Assembly (NCBI GenBank): GCA_021816505.1
Contig: JAKAXS010000182.1
Location: 1-6,146 of the forward strand
DNA: 6,146 nucleotides
Source of the DNA: Pseudomonadota bacterium
GTDB lineage: Bacteria > Pseudomonadota > Alphaproteobacteria > Rhizobiales > Hyphomicrobiaceae
Direction: 5' to 3'
This document shows positions 1-5,600 of this stretch, piece after piece (position 1 is the first letter of the stretch; each line of letters opens with the position of its first letter). Under the pieces are notes generated by a model that did not search any database, was not told the DNA's origin, and saw only the letters and a program-made list of their open reading frames with translations. A program made the position numbers and the translations under genes.

Positions 1-569
1 CGCGCTTGTTGCGCGGAGAGATGCGCGGCCTGGGCCGGCGTGTTGGAGCCGGCGGCCGAATAGGCTTCCATGCCGCGAATGGCGTCGGCGGCGGGCTGGC
101 GCATGGCTTCAGACCAACGCATGACGAGTTGCGTCAGAACCAGCAGCCGTTCCATGTTGGACACGGCAGGCGGGATGCTCTCGGTGCCGGTCGCCAACGT
201 GTCCAGACTGGCGATGCCGCTCAGGAGCGTCAGATCTTCCTGGCCTTCCGCAATGGCGATGATCTTGGGCAGCAGCAGCGCACGGCCCTTGCCGGCGCGC
301 AGAAACGCATCCTGCAGGGCGCGCGTGGCGCGACGCGTCGGCATCAGGAGGGTGACGTTGGGCAGATCGATCGGTGACGGCGCCTTGCCGCCGCGGACCG
401 GCAGGTCGCCGGCCAGGATCGCGCTCGCGAGCGCATCGAGGAAGGGTTGACCGGCCGGCACGGTGAAGATGCTGGCGGGGCTGCCGGGTGCACGCGCGGC
501 CGGCGTATCCGTGTCATCCCCGGCCAGACCCATCAGGAAGTCGAGCTGGCCTTCAGCGCGCTGTCTCAT
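1..569 (-). CDS. addB: AddB, N-terminal part of the AddAB double-strand-break repair helicase-nuclease (runs off the left edge)
   Basis: Only the first 189 codons are present; the frame is open from 569 to the window edge. AddB is the partner of AddA in the alphaproteobacterial equivalent of RecBCD, which resects double-strand ends for recombination. The fragment begins with about 33 poorly conserved residues and then shows the family's opening, IFTVPAGQPFLDALA (34-48), followed by LLMPTRRATRALQDAF (74-89). This resembles the VLLPTRRA element near the start of AddB's inactivated helicase domain. An IPPAVS segment follows at about residue 133. The C-terminal iron-sulfur nuclease domain (full proteins are about 1000 residues) lies outside the window, so intactness is unknown. 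The ATG at 569 overlaps the end of the nucleotidyltransferase gene by 17 bases and has a GGAAAGG ten bases upstream. Met13 (start at 533) is a possible shorter start. addA would be expected next, beyond the left edge. Confidence 0.88.
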   Translation of the reverse strand, partial: MRQRAEGQLDFLMGLAGDDTDTPAARAPGSPASIFTVPAGQPFLDALASAILAGDLPVRGGKAPSPIDLPNVTLLMPTRRATRALQDAFLRAGKGRALLLPKIIAIAEGQEDLTLLSGIASLDTLATGTESIPPAVSNMERLLVLTQLVMRWSEAMRQPAADAIRGMEAYSAAGSNTPAQAAHLSAQQA

Positions 570-1296
570 CGGCCACCCACCTTTCCGCGTCGGCCAGCGC
601 CTCGGGCGTGCCGATGTGCATCCACGTGCCCTCAAGGCGGATGCCGTAGAGGCGACCCCGCTCGATGGCGCGGTCCCACAGCGTGTTGAGCGAGAAGGCG
701 CCGGGCGGGGCATCCTTGAACATGCGCGGATGCGCAATCGAGACGCCGCTGAAGACGAATGGCGACTCGCGGCCTTCCTCGCGACGCTGCAGGCGGCCGT
801 CTGCGTCCATCGTAAAGTCGCCGTGACCGTCGTAGCCCAGGCTGGTGCCGCTGAGGGCCATCAGCAGAAGGCTGTCCATCTTCGCGTCGTCCCAGGCGCC
901 GAACAGGCGGTCGAGATTGCTGCCGACGCCCTCTTCCCACACGCTATCCGAATTGTGGATGACGAATGCGTCGTTGCCGAGCAGCGGCAGTGCGCGCATC
1001 AGGCCACCGCCGGTGTCGAGCAGCGCATCGCGTTCGTCCGAGATCGTGATCTTCGGCGCCTTGCGATGCGCCAAGTGCCGCTCGAGCGGCAGCGGCTGAT
1101 AGTGAACGTTGACGATCGCCTCGATGATGCCGGCTGCCGCGAGGCGGTCGAGCACGTGATCGATCAGCGGGCGGCCCTGGAACGGCACCATCGGCTTGGG
1201 GATGTCGTTCGTGAGCGGGCGCATGCGCTTGCCGAGACCGGCGGCCAGCACCATTGCTTTGGTTGGTTGGAAAGGACGCCTGGAGCGCGGGGGCAT
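553..1296 (-). CDS. murU: MurU-like sugar-1-phosphate nucleotidyltransferase (probable MurNAc-1-phosphate uridylyltransferase)
   Basis: A 247-residue cytoplasmic protein of the NTP-transferase (RmlA/GlmU-like) fold. The N-terminal signature MVLAAGLGKRMRPLT (15-29) binds the nucleotide; PKPMVPFQGRPLI (33-45), LDTGGGL (93-99) and NSD (115-117, Asp117 as the first metal ligand) follow in the expected order. The closest characterised relative is MurU of Pseudomonas putida, which makes UDP-MurNAc and pyrophosphate from MurNAc-1-phosphate and UTP in the peptidoglycan salvage route that bypasses the fosfomycin target. The gene directly follows an AmgK-type kinase, whose product is the MurU substrate; this is the main reason for choosing MurU over a glucose- or mannose-1-phosphate nucleotidyltransferase. 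Near the C-terminus the motif reads TWMHIGTPEAL (224-234), with His227 where RmlA-type enzymes have a metal-binding Asp. The start codon overlaps the preceding stop (TAATG), so translation is probably coupled. The family is certain; the exact substrate is inferred. Confidence 0.85.
   Translation of the reverse strand: MPPRSRRPFQPTKAMVLAAGLGKRMRPLTNDIPKPMVPFQGRPLIDHVLDRLAAAGIIEAIVNVHYQPLPLERHLAHRKAPKITISDERDALLDTGGGLMRALPLLGNDAFVIHNSDSVWEEGVGSNLDRLFGAWDDAKMDSLLLMALSGTSLGYDGHGDFTMDADGRLQRREEGRESPFVFSGVSIAHPRMFKDAPPGAFSLNTLWDRAIERGRLYGIRLEGTWMHIGTPEALADAERWVADETAR
580..586 (-). promoter_or_regulatory. Ribosome binding site for addB, inside the upstream gene
   Basis: GGAAAGG on the minus strand lies ten bases before the addB ATG at 569-567, within the last codons of the nucleotidyltransferase gene. 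It supports the 569 start over the internal Met13 and fits translation of addB from the shared operon message. Confidence 0.5.
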
Positions 1297-1304
1297 TACG
1301 CCTC
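1294..1304 (-). promoter_or_regulatory. TAATG stop/start overlap with GAGG, coupling tsaE-amgK to murU
   Basis: The TAA of the fusion gene (1298-1296) and the ATG of the nucleotidyltransferase (1296-1294) share one base. A GAGG (1304-1301) sits four bases before the ATG. This is a typical re-initiation arrangement and fixes the start of the downstream gene; it would keep kinase and nucleotidyltransferase output in step. Confidence 0.7.
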
Positions 1305-2840
1305 GATGGGACGGGCGCGCTGCTCGGAGCCAAGATGGCGATCGAACCAGGCGCGGAGCGATGAAAGTTCCGGATGGGCCAGGTCGCGTTCGAGGTAGCG
1401 CCAGAGCCGGGGCACATGGCGAAGATAGCCGGGTTTGCCGTCACGGCGAGCCAAACGGGCAAATATCCCCAGAATCTTGGTGTTACGCTGCGCGCCTAAA
1501 GCGGAATACGCAAATTGGAAGGCGGCGGCATCGAATCGCTGCTGGTCCATCATGGCGCGCTGGCAGTAGTGCTCAAACATGACCGCTTCAAGATCGGCGG
1601 GCACGTCGAGACGGGCATCCTGCAGCAGTGAGACCAGATCGTAGGCCGGCGGGCCGACGAGCGCGTCCTGGAAATCGATGATGCCGACGCGACGCGCGCC
1701 GTCACGCTCGGGCAGCCACATCAGGTTGGGGGAGTGGTAGTCGCGCAGCACCCAGCCCGTCGGCAAGGCGAGCAGCTTGTCAAAAATGCCGTTCCATATC
1801 GCGAGGAACTCGGCGCGGACGTCGGCCGGGATGGGAGAGCCGAACAGTGCCGGCCAATACCAGTCGGGCAAAAGTTCGACTTCGATGGCGAGCGCGCCGC
1901 GGTCCTGCCGCGGTACAACGTGGGACGCGCCGTTCGTGAGAGCAATTGCGGCCGGCACCTCGGTGCGGTGGAGCACGCTCAGTGCGTCGGTTGCGGCGCG
2001 CCACAGGTCGGCTTGACTGGTGCCGTTCTCCAACTCGCGTCCGAAGACGCGGTCGCCGAAATCTTCGAGCAACAGGAGGCCGCGGTCGAGATCGGCATGG
2101 TGGATCGTCGGCACGCTCAAGCCCGCGGCGGACAGAGCGCCGGCAACCGCGACGAACGGCGTGACGTCCTCGGCGAGGTGGGCGATGCGGCTGTAGGGAA
2201 GGCCGTTGCGAATGGGTGGGCCGTCCGGCAAGCGCGGGGCGTCCATCAGGACGGCGCGTTCACCGTCTCTCGCATGTAGCCGCGCGTATGCGCGCGCCGA
2301 CGCGTCGCCCTGCAGGTAATGCAGCTGCGCGTGAGCCCAATTCGGGGCGTAACCCACGAACGCCGCGATTTCGTCCAGGCGCTGCAGGCGCGCGTCCCAC
2401 GTGCCGGACGGTGTGATGGAAATGGTGCGCGTGTCGGGCCGACTGCCTTCGCGGATCAGGATGTCGAGGCGGTCGGGTGGCAGCAGCGCCGGCGCACGCT
2501 CCGGCCACTCGACGATGATTGCGCCAATGTCCAGGATATCGGCGACACCCAATTCGTCGGTTTCGCTCTCGTCGGCGAGGCGATAGAGATCCAGATGAGC
2601 GAGCTTCAGGCGCGGCGCGTCGTAGAGCTGCATCAGCGCGAAAGTGGGGCTCGGCACCTCGGCCTCGTCGTCGCCCAGCAGAGCGCGGACGAGCGCGCGT
2701 GCGAAGGTTGTCTTGCCGCCGCCGAGGTCGCCATGGAGCGCTATGGCGTCGCCCGGCTTCAGCTTCAATGCGATCAGTTGGGCAAGACGGCCGCTGTGGG
2801 CTTCGTCGACGTCAGCTAAAGTTCGCGCGGTTCTGCTCAT
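1296..2840 (-). CDS. tsaE: TsaE-AmgK fusion: t6A tRNA-modification ATPase joined to an anomeric MurNAc/GlcNAc kinase-like phosphotransferase
   Basis: A 514-residue two-domain protein. Residues 1 to about 150 are TsaE, the ATPase that works with TsaB and TsaD to make N6-threonylcarbamoyladenosine-37 in tRNAs reading ANN codons. Visible motifs are the Walker A GDLGGGKTTF (37-46, Lys43), SPTF (64-67), HLDLYRL (82-88) and VEWPER (110-115). From about residue 160 an aminoglycoside-phosphotransferase fold follows: GDASARAY (178-185), LLLLEDFGD (255-263), catalytic loop LRDYHSPN (Asp367, Asn372) and IIDFQDA (Asp389 as metal ligand), then a GPPAYDLVSLL helix. This matches AmgK, which phosphorylates MurNAc or GlcNAc at C1, and the next gene is MurU-like, giving a two-step salvage route. 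The HxD histidine of the catalytic loop is a leucine here. The ATG at 2840 is preferred because it leaves a normal TsaE N-terminus; a GTG at 2891 and an ATG at 2879 are in frame but would lengthen it inside divL. No strong Shine-Dalgarno is seen, so coupling to divL (29-base overlap) is likely. The kinase substrate is inferred. Confidence 0.93.
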   Translation of the reverse strand: MSRTARTLADVDEAHSGRLAQLIALKLKPGDAIALHGDLGGGKTTFARALVRALLGDDEAEVPSPTFALMQLYDAPRLKLAHLDLYRLADESETDELGVADILDIGAIIVEWPERAPALLPPDRLDILIREGSRPDTRTISITPSGTWDARLQRLDEIAAFVGYAPNWAHAQLHYLQGDASARAYARLHARDGERAVLMDAPRLPDGPPIRNGLPYSRIAHLAEDVTPFVAVAGALSAAGLSVPTIHHADLDRGLLLLEDFGDRVFGRELENGTSQADLWRAATDALSVLHRTEVPAAIALTNGASHVVPRQDRGALAIEVELLPDWYWPALFGSPIPADVRAEFLAIWNGIFDKLLALPTGWVLRDYHSPNLMWLPERDGARRVGIIDFQDALVGPPAYDLVSLLQDARLDVPADLEAVMFEHYCQRAMMDQQRFDAAAFQFAYSALGAQRNTKILGIFARLARRDGKPGYLRHVPRLWRYLERDLAHPELSSLRAWFDRHLGSEQRARPIEA

Positions 2841-5331
2841 AGCGGTGGTTTGCCACGGTCCTGTCTTCCAGTCGACCATAGCTGCGGCCACGCTCGGGGA
2901 ATTTCAACGTCACCCGCGTGCCCTTGCCGGCTTCCGACTGCAGCTCGATTTCACCGCCGTGCAGTTCCACCAGGCTTTTGGCAATTGAAAGGCCGAGGCC
3001 GGCTCCACGATGCGCCGAGCCCTGGGTCCGGCTCTCGAAGCGATCGAACACGCGGCGCTGCTGGCCAACGGGGATGCCGGGGCCCTGATCCTCGACGGTG
3101 AAGAGAATTTTGCCGTCCTCTTTCCAGCAGCTGAGGTGGATCACGTCGCCCGGCTTGGAGAAGCCGACCGCGTTCGACAGGACGTTGTAAAGCACCTGGC
3201 GGACACGGGCCTCGTCACCCATGAAGGAATGCACGTCGTCGGCGACGGCGATGTCGAGCATCAGGTTGTTGCGGATGGCGGGATCGCGGACGCCCATGAT
3301 GGCCGTTCGGATCATGGCGCGGACATCGATGGGGCCGTAGCGCAGATCGAGCGAGCCGGCGTCGATGGTGGCGAGGTCCAGGATGTCGTCGATGATGGCC
3401 AGCAGCGTCTTCGACGACGACGTGATGTCGCCGAGATACTCGCGCTGCTTTTCCGACAGGTCGCCGACGCGCGGGTTCGCGAGCAACTCCGAGAACCCGA
3501 TGATGTTGGTCAGTGGTGTGCGCAGCTCGTAGGAGACGTGGCTGATGAAGTGCGTCTTCAAGCGGTCGGCGGCGATGAGGGCCTCGTTGCGCTCGATCAG
3601 GGCGCGTTCGGCGCGGCGTGAGTCGGTCACGTCGGCGAAGGTCAGCAGCGTCGCTCCGTCCGGCAAGGGCGTCGCTGCGTAGTCGATCACGCTGCCGTCC
3701 AAGCGGTGCATTTGGCCTTCGAGCGCTTCACGCTCGCTCATGAATGCCGTTACGAGCCGGGCAAGGCTGGCCCATGTGGATGCATCGTCTCCGGTCGGGG
3801 CAACGTCGTGGACGATCTCGTCGATATGCGGGTTGGCTTCGAGCGCGCGCCGCTGCAGCTTCCAGATGGCGCAGAACGAGACATTGAACAACTGCAGCCG
3901 GCCGTTGGTGGCGAACACGGCAACGCCTTCCTTCAGGCTGTTCAAGGTTTCGCCCTGCACGCTGATCAACGTCTTGAAGCGGCTTTCGAGCGCGAAGCGT
4001 TCCGTCTCGTCGGCGTAGAGATAGGTTACGCCGCCATCCGGCCGCTGCTCGCTCATCACGTGCAGCATGCGGCCGTCGCGCAGGTGCCAGAGATCTTCGT
4101 GGCCATTGCCGGTGTGGTAGGTGGACAGCAGCTTGGCCTTCCACTCCTTGTAGTTCACGACCTCGGGCAAGCGGCCGAGTTCGCGCAGGCGGTCGAGGAT
4201 GGCGCTATCGGGCGGACGGGTCTTCAGCCATGTGGCGTCCAAGCCCCAAAGCTTGGTGTAGGCTTCGTTGAAGAACGACAGCTGCTGTTCGGAGTTGAAG
4301 ATGGCGACGGCGGTCGCGACACGGTCCAGCGTGCGGTCGTAGGAGGCGATCTGGCGTTCGAGTTCGCCTTGCGCGGTTTCGAGTGCCGCAACGTCGATCG
4401 CCGCGCCGGCTATGGCGTCGTCCAGCGGTAGCACGATCACGTCATGCGACTTGCGCTCGCCGCCGACGATCAGCGGCAGGCGGCTGTGATAGATCTCCCC
4501 GCCCGACAGCGTTTCGGCAACGGTTTTCCGCTGACGCGTTTCCAGCAGCTCGATCTGGCGCTCGCGAACTTCGTTGGCGTCGGCTGCATCGACGGCGCGG
4601 ACGTAGGCGGCGTTGACCCAGTTGATCTGGCCCTCCGGCGTTCTGAACCAGACCGGCATCGGCAAGGCATCGAGCAGGGCGCGGGCGGATGAGATGGCGC
4701 GCGTCAGCGTTTCCTGGTGGCTGACGATCATCGTGATGTCGCGACGCAGGCCGGCAACGTCGCGCAAGCGGAGAATGCCGCAACCGGCGGAGGCACGGCC
4801 CTCGGCTTCAACGTAGCCGTTGGACAGCGTACGCAGGACAAGCGAGAAGCCGCGGCCTTCGGATACGAGTTCGTCGAGGGCGGCTTTCAAGGCGGAGGAG
4901 GAGCGTTCCTCCAGCCACATGCCGAAACGCAAGAGTTCGCTCGTGGTGCCGGGCAAGCCGGCGATGCCCGCCAAAGTGTGGGTGACGACGGTGGCCGTCT
5001 GGCCTTCTTCCCAATGGATCAGGATCTGCGGCTCGGCCTTGATCATGGCCTCTGTGGTGGTGAGCCTGCGGCGCATTTCGCGGTTTTCGCTGGCGGCGGT
5101 CATGGCCTGGCGGCGCGAGGTGCGCAACAGGGTCGTGACGGCATAGCCGACGAGTGCGGCGCCCCCCAGGAAGATGGCGATCGCGATCAGCTTGCCGGCG
5201 CCGGAGCCCGCCGGCGAGGCACGCGTCAACGCGGCGATCAGGGCCAGGACCACGGCCAGGCTGGCCGCGAGCAGGACACCCAGCTCACGACGCGTATTCC
5301 CCAGCCGCAATGTGATAGCGCCCGTCCGCAT
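2812..5331 (-). CDS. divL: DivL-type membrane PAS sensor pseudo-histidine kinase with tyrosine in the H-box
   Basis: An 839-residue protein. Two hydrophobic segments (about 17-35 and 48-69), separated by a short loop, anchor it in the inner membrane. About four PAS-like regions follow: a degenerate one (about 95-195), then about 217-320, 330-440 and 455-570. A charged, probably coiled helix leads into a DHp domain reading ISHVSYELRTPLTNIIGF, with Tyr601 (codon TAC, 3531-3529) where histidine kinases have the phosphorylated His. The ATPase domain looks intact: N-box RQVLYNVLSNAVGFS (about 712-726), G1 box VEDQGPGIP, F-box VFDRF and G2 box GAGLGLSIAKSL. Tyr for His in a multi-PAS membrane kinase is the hallmark of DivL, which in Caulobacter binds DivK~P and modulates the CckA-ChpT-CtrA pathway controlling division and replication. 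Position next to tsaE supports this. The ATG at 5331 is preceded by GGGG three bases upstream; an in-frame TTG at 5382 has no ribosome site and would add 17 residues. A plain PAS sensor kinase is the less likely alternative. Confidence 0.85.
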   Translation of the reverse strand: MRTGAITLRLGNTRRELGVLLAASLAVVLALIAALTRASPAGSGAGKLIAIAIFLGGAALVGYAVTTLLRTSRRQAMTAASENREMRRRLTTTEAMIKAEPQILIHWEEGQTATVVTHTLAGIAGLPGTTSELLRFGMWLEERSSSALKAALDELVSEGRGFSLVLRTLSNGYVEAEGRASAGCGILRLRDVAGLRRDITMIVSHQETLTRAISSARALLDALPMPVWFRTPEGQINWVNAAYVRAVDAADANEVRERQIELLETRQRKTVAETLSGGEIYHSRLPLIVGGERKSHDVIVLPLDDAIAGAAIDVAALETAQGELERQIASYDRTLDRVATAVAIFNSEQQLSFFNEAYTKLWGLDATWLKTRPPDSAILDRLRELGRLPEVVNYKEWKAKLLSTYHTGNGHEDLWHLRDGRMLHVMSEQRPDGGVTYLYADETERFALESRFKTLISVQGETLNSLKEGVAVFATNGRLQLFNVSFCAIWKLQRRALEANPHIDEIVHDVAPTGDDASTWASLARLVTAFMSEREALEGQMHRLDGSVIDYAATPLPDGATLLTFADVTDSRRAERALIERNEALIAADRLKTHFISHVSYELRTPLTNIIGFSELLANPRVGDLSEKQREYLGDITSSSKTLLAIIDDILDLATIDAGSLDLRYGPIDVRAMIRTAIMGVRDPAIRNNLMLDIAVADDVHSFMGDEARVRQVLYNVLSNAVGFSKPGDVIHLSCWKEDGKILFTVEDQGPGIPVGQQRRVFDRFESRTQGSAHRGAGLGLSIAKSLVELHGGEIELQSEAGKGTRVTLKFPERGRSYGRLEDRTVANHRYEQNRANFS

Positions 5332-5334
5332 TTT

Positions 5335-5338
5335 CCCC
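5335..5338 (-). promoter_or_regulatory. Weak ribosome binding site deciding the divL start
   Basis: GGGG followed by AAA and then the ATG at 5331-5329. The spacing is short, but no better site precedes the alternative TTG at 5382, so the ATG is preferred. Confidence 0.35.
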
Positions 5339-5400
5339 GATGCCCAGGCGATGCCCTGGTCATGCCAATTCAAAGGCCGCAAACGGAACGCGAAGACGGA

Positions 5401-5405
5401 GATTC
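5401..5405. promoter_or_regulatory. GANTC site (GATTC) upstream of divL
   Basis: The palindromic recognition sequence of the alphaproteobacterial cell-cycle methyltransferase CcrM, 70 bases before the divL ATG. It is one of six GANTC sites I found in the window, two of them in this gap. The match is certain; a regulatory role is inference. Confidence 0.4.
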
Positions 5406-5436
5406 CACATGCGGAAAGCGCCGCAAATACCGCGGC

Positions 5437-5441
5437 GAATC
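5437..5441. promoter_or_regulatory. GANTC site (GAATC) upstream of divL
   Basis: Second CcrM-type site, about 106 bases before the divL ATG and 31 bases from the first. It lies just downstream of a possible -10 element (CATAAT, 5454-5449) on the minus strand, so methylation state could affect transcription if that element is used. Confidence 0.4.
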
Positions 5442-5536
5442 ATCAGGGATTATGCGGCGCGGCCAAGGTCCTGGCCAGCGCGCGGCGGCCACACGGCATG
5501 GGTCGCGTCAGCTGCAATGCGGATGCAACGTTAGAG

Positions 5537-5576
5537 GCAAACAAAAGGGGCCAAGCGGTTTGCCCGGCCCCCTTCG
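5537..5576 (-). terminator. Rho-independent terminator of ahcY
   Basis: On the minus strand AAGGGGGCC and GGCCCCTT form a stem of six to eight GC-rich pairs (one bulged base) around a 13-base loop, followed directly by TTGTTT. It starts about 25 bases after the ahcY stop. On the plus strand the stem is followed only by CGTGTTT, so it points to ahcY. It separates ahcY from the divL operon. Confidence 0.85.
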
Positions 5577-5600
5577 TGTTTCAGAGCGCGTACGGCGCGA

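Larger units (their letters stand above)
5332..5600. other. Intergenic region between ahcY and divL
   Basis: This 269-base gap is the only non-coding stretch in the window. On the minus strand it holds the ahcY terminator at its right end and must hold, or follow, the divL operon promoter. I see a CATAAT (5454-5449) that could be a -10 element, but the corresponding -35 position is poor, so no promoter is called. Two GANTC sites lie here. A five-base inverted repeat, CCAGG-6-CCTGG (5359-5344), lies just before the divL start, and GGGCATCG occurs twice in the same place (5355-5348 and 5344-5337, same orientation). I see no convincing small gene and no CtrA-type TTAA-N7-TTAA box. Confidence 0.8.

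Noticed and set aside
463..1398. Long plus-strand open frame (311 codons) opposite the nucleotidyltransferase gene
   Set aside because: It lies antisense to a protein with clear family motifs and encodes Arg/Ala-rich sequence with no recognisable domain, as expected for a shadow frame in GC-rich DNA.
2841..2891. Longer starts for the TsaE-AmgK fusion (GTG at 2891, ATG at 2879)
   Set aside because: They add up to 17 residues not expected in TsaE, extend further into divL, and have no better ribosome site than the ATG at 2840.
3706..4431. Plus-strand open frame (241 codons) opposite divL
   Set aside because: It is antisense to the PAS region of DivL, which is unambiguous; no motif, ribosome site or gene context supports the plus-strand frame.
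5332..5600. CtrA-type binding box upstream of divL
   Set aside because: I looked for TTAA-N7-TTAA and found no TTAA in the gap at all, so direct CtrA control is not supported by the sequence.
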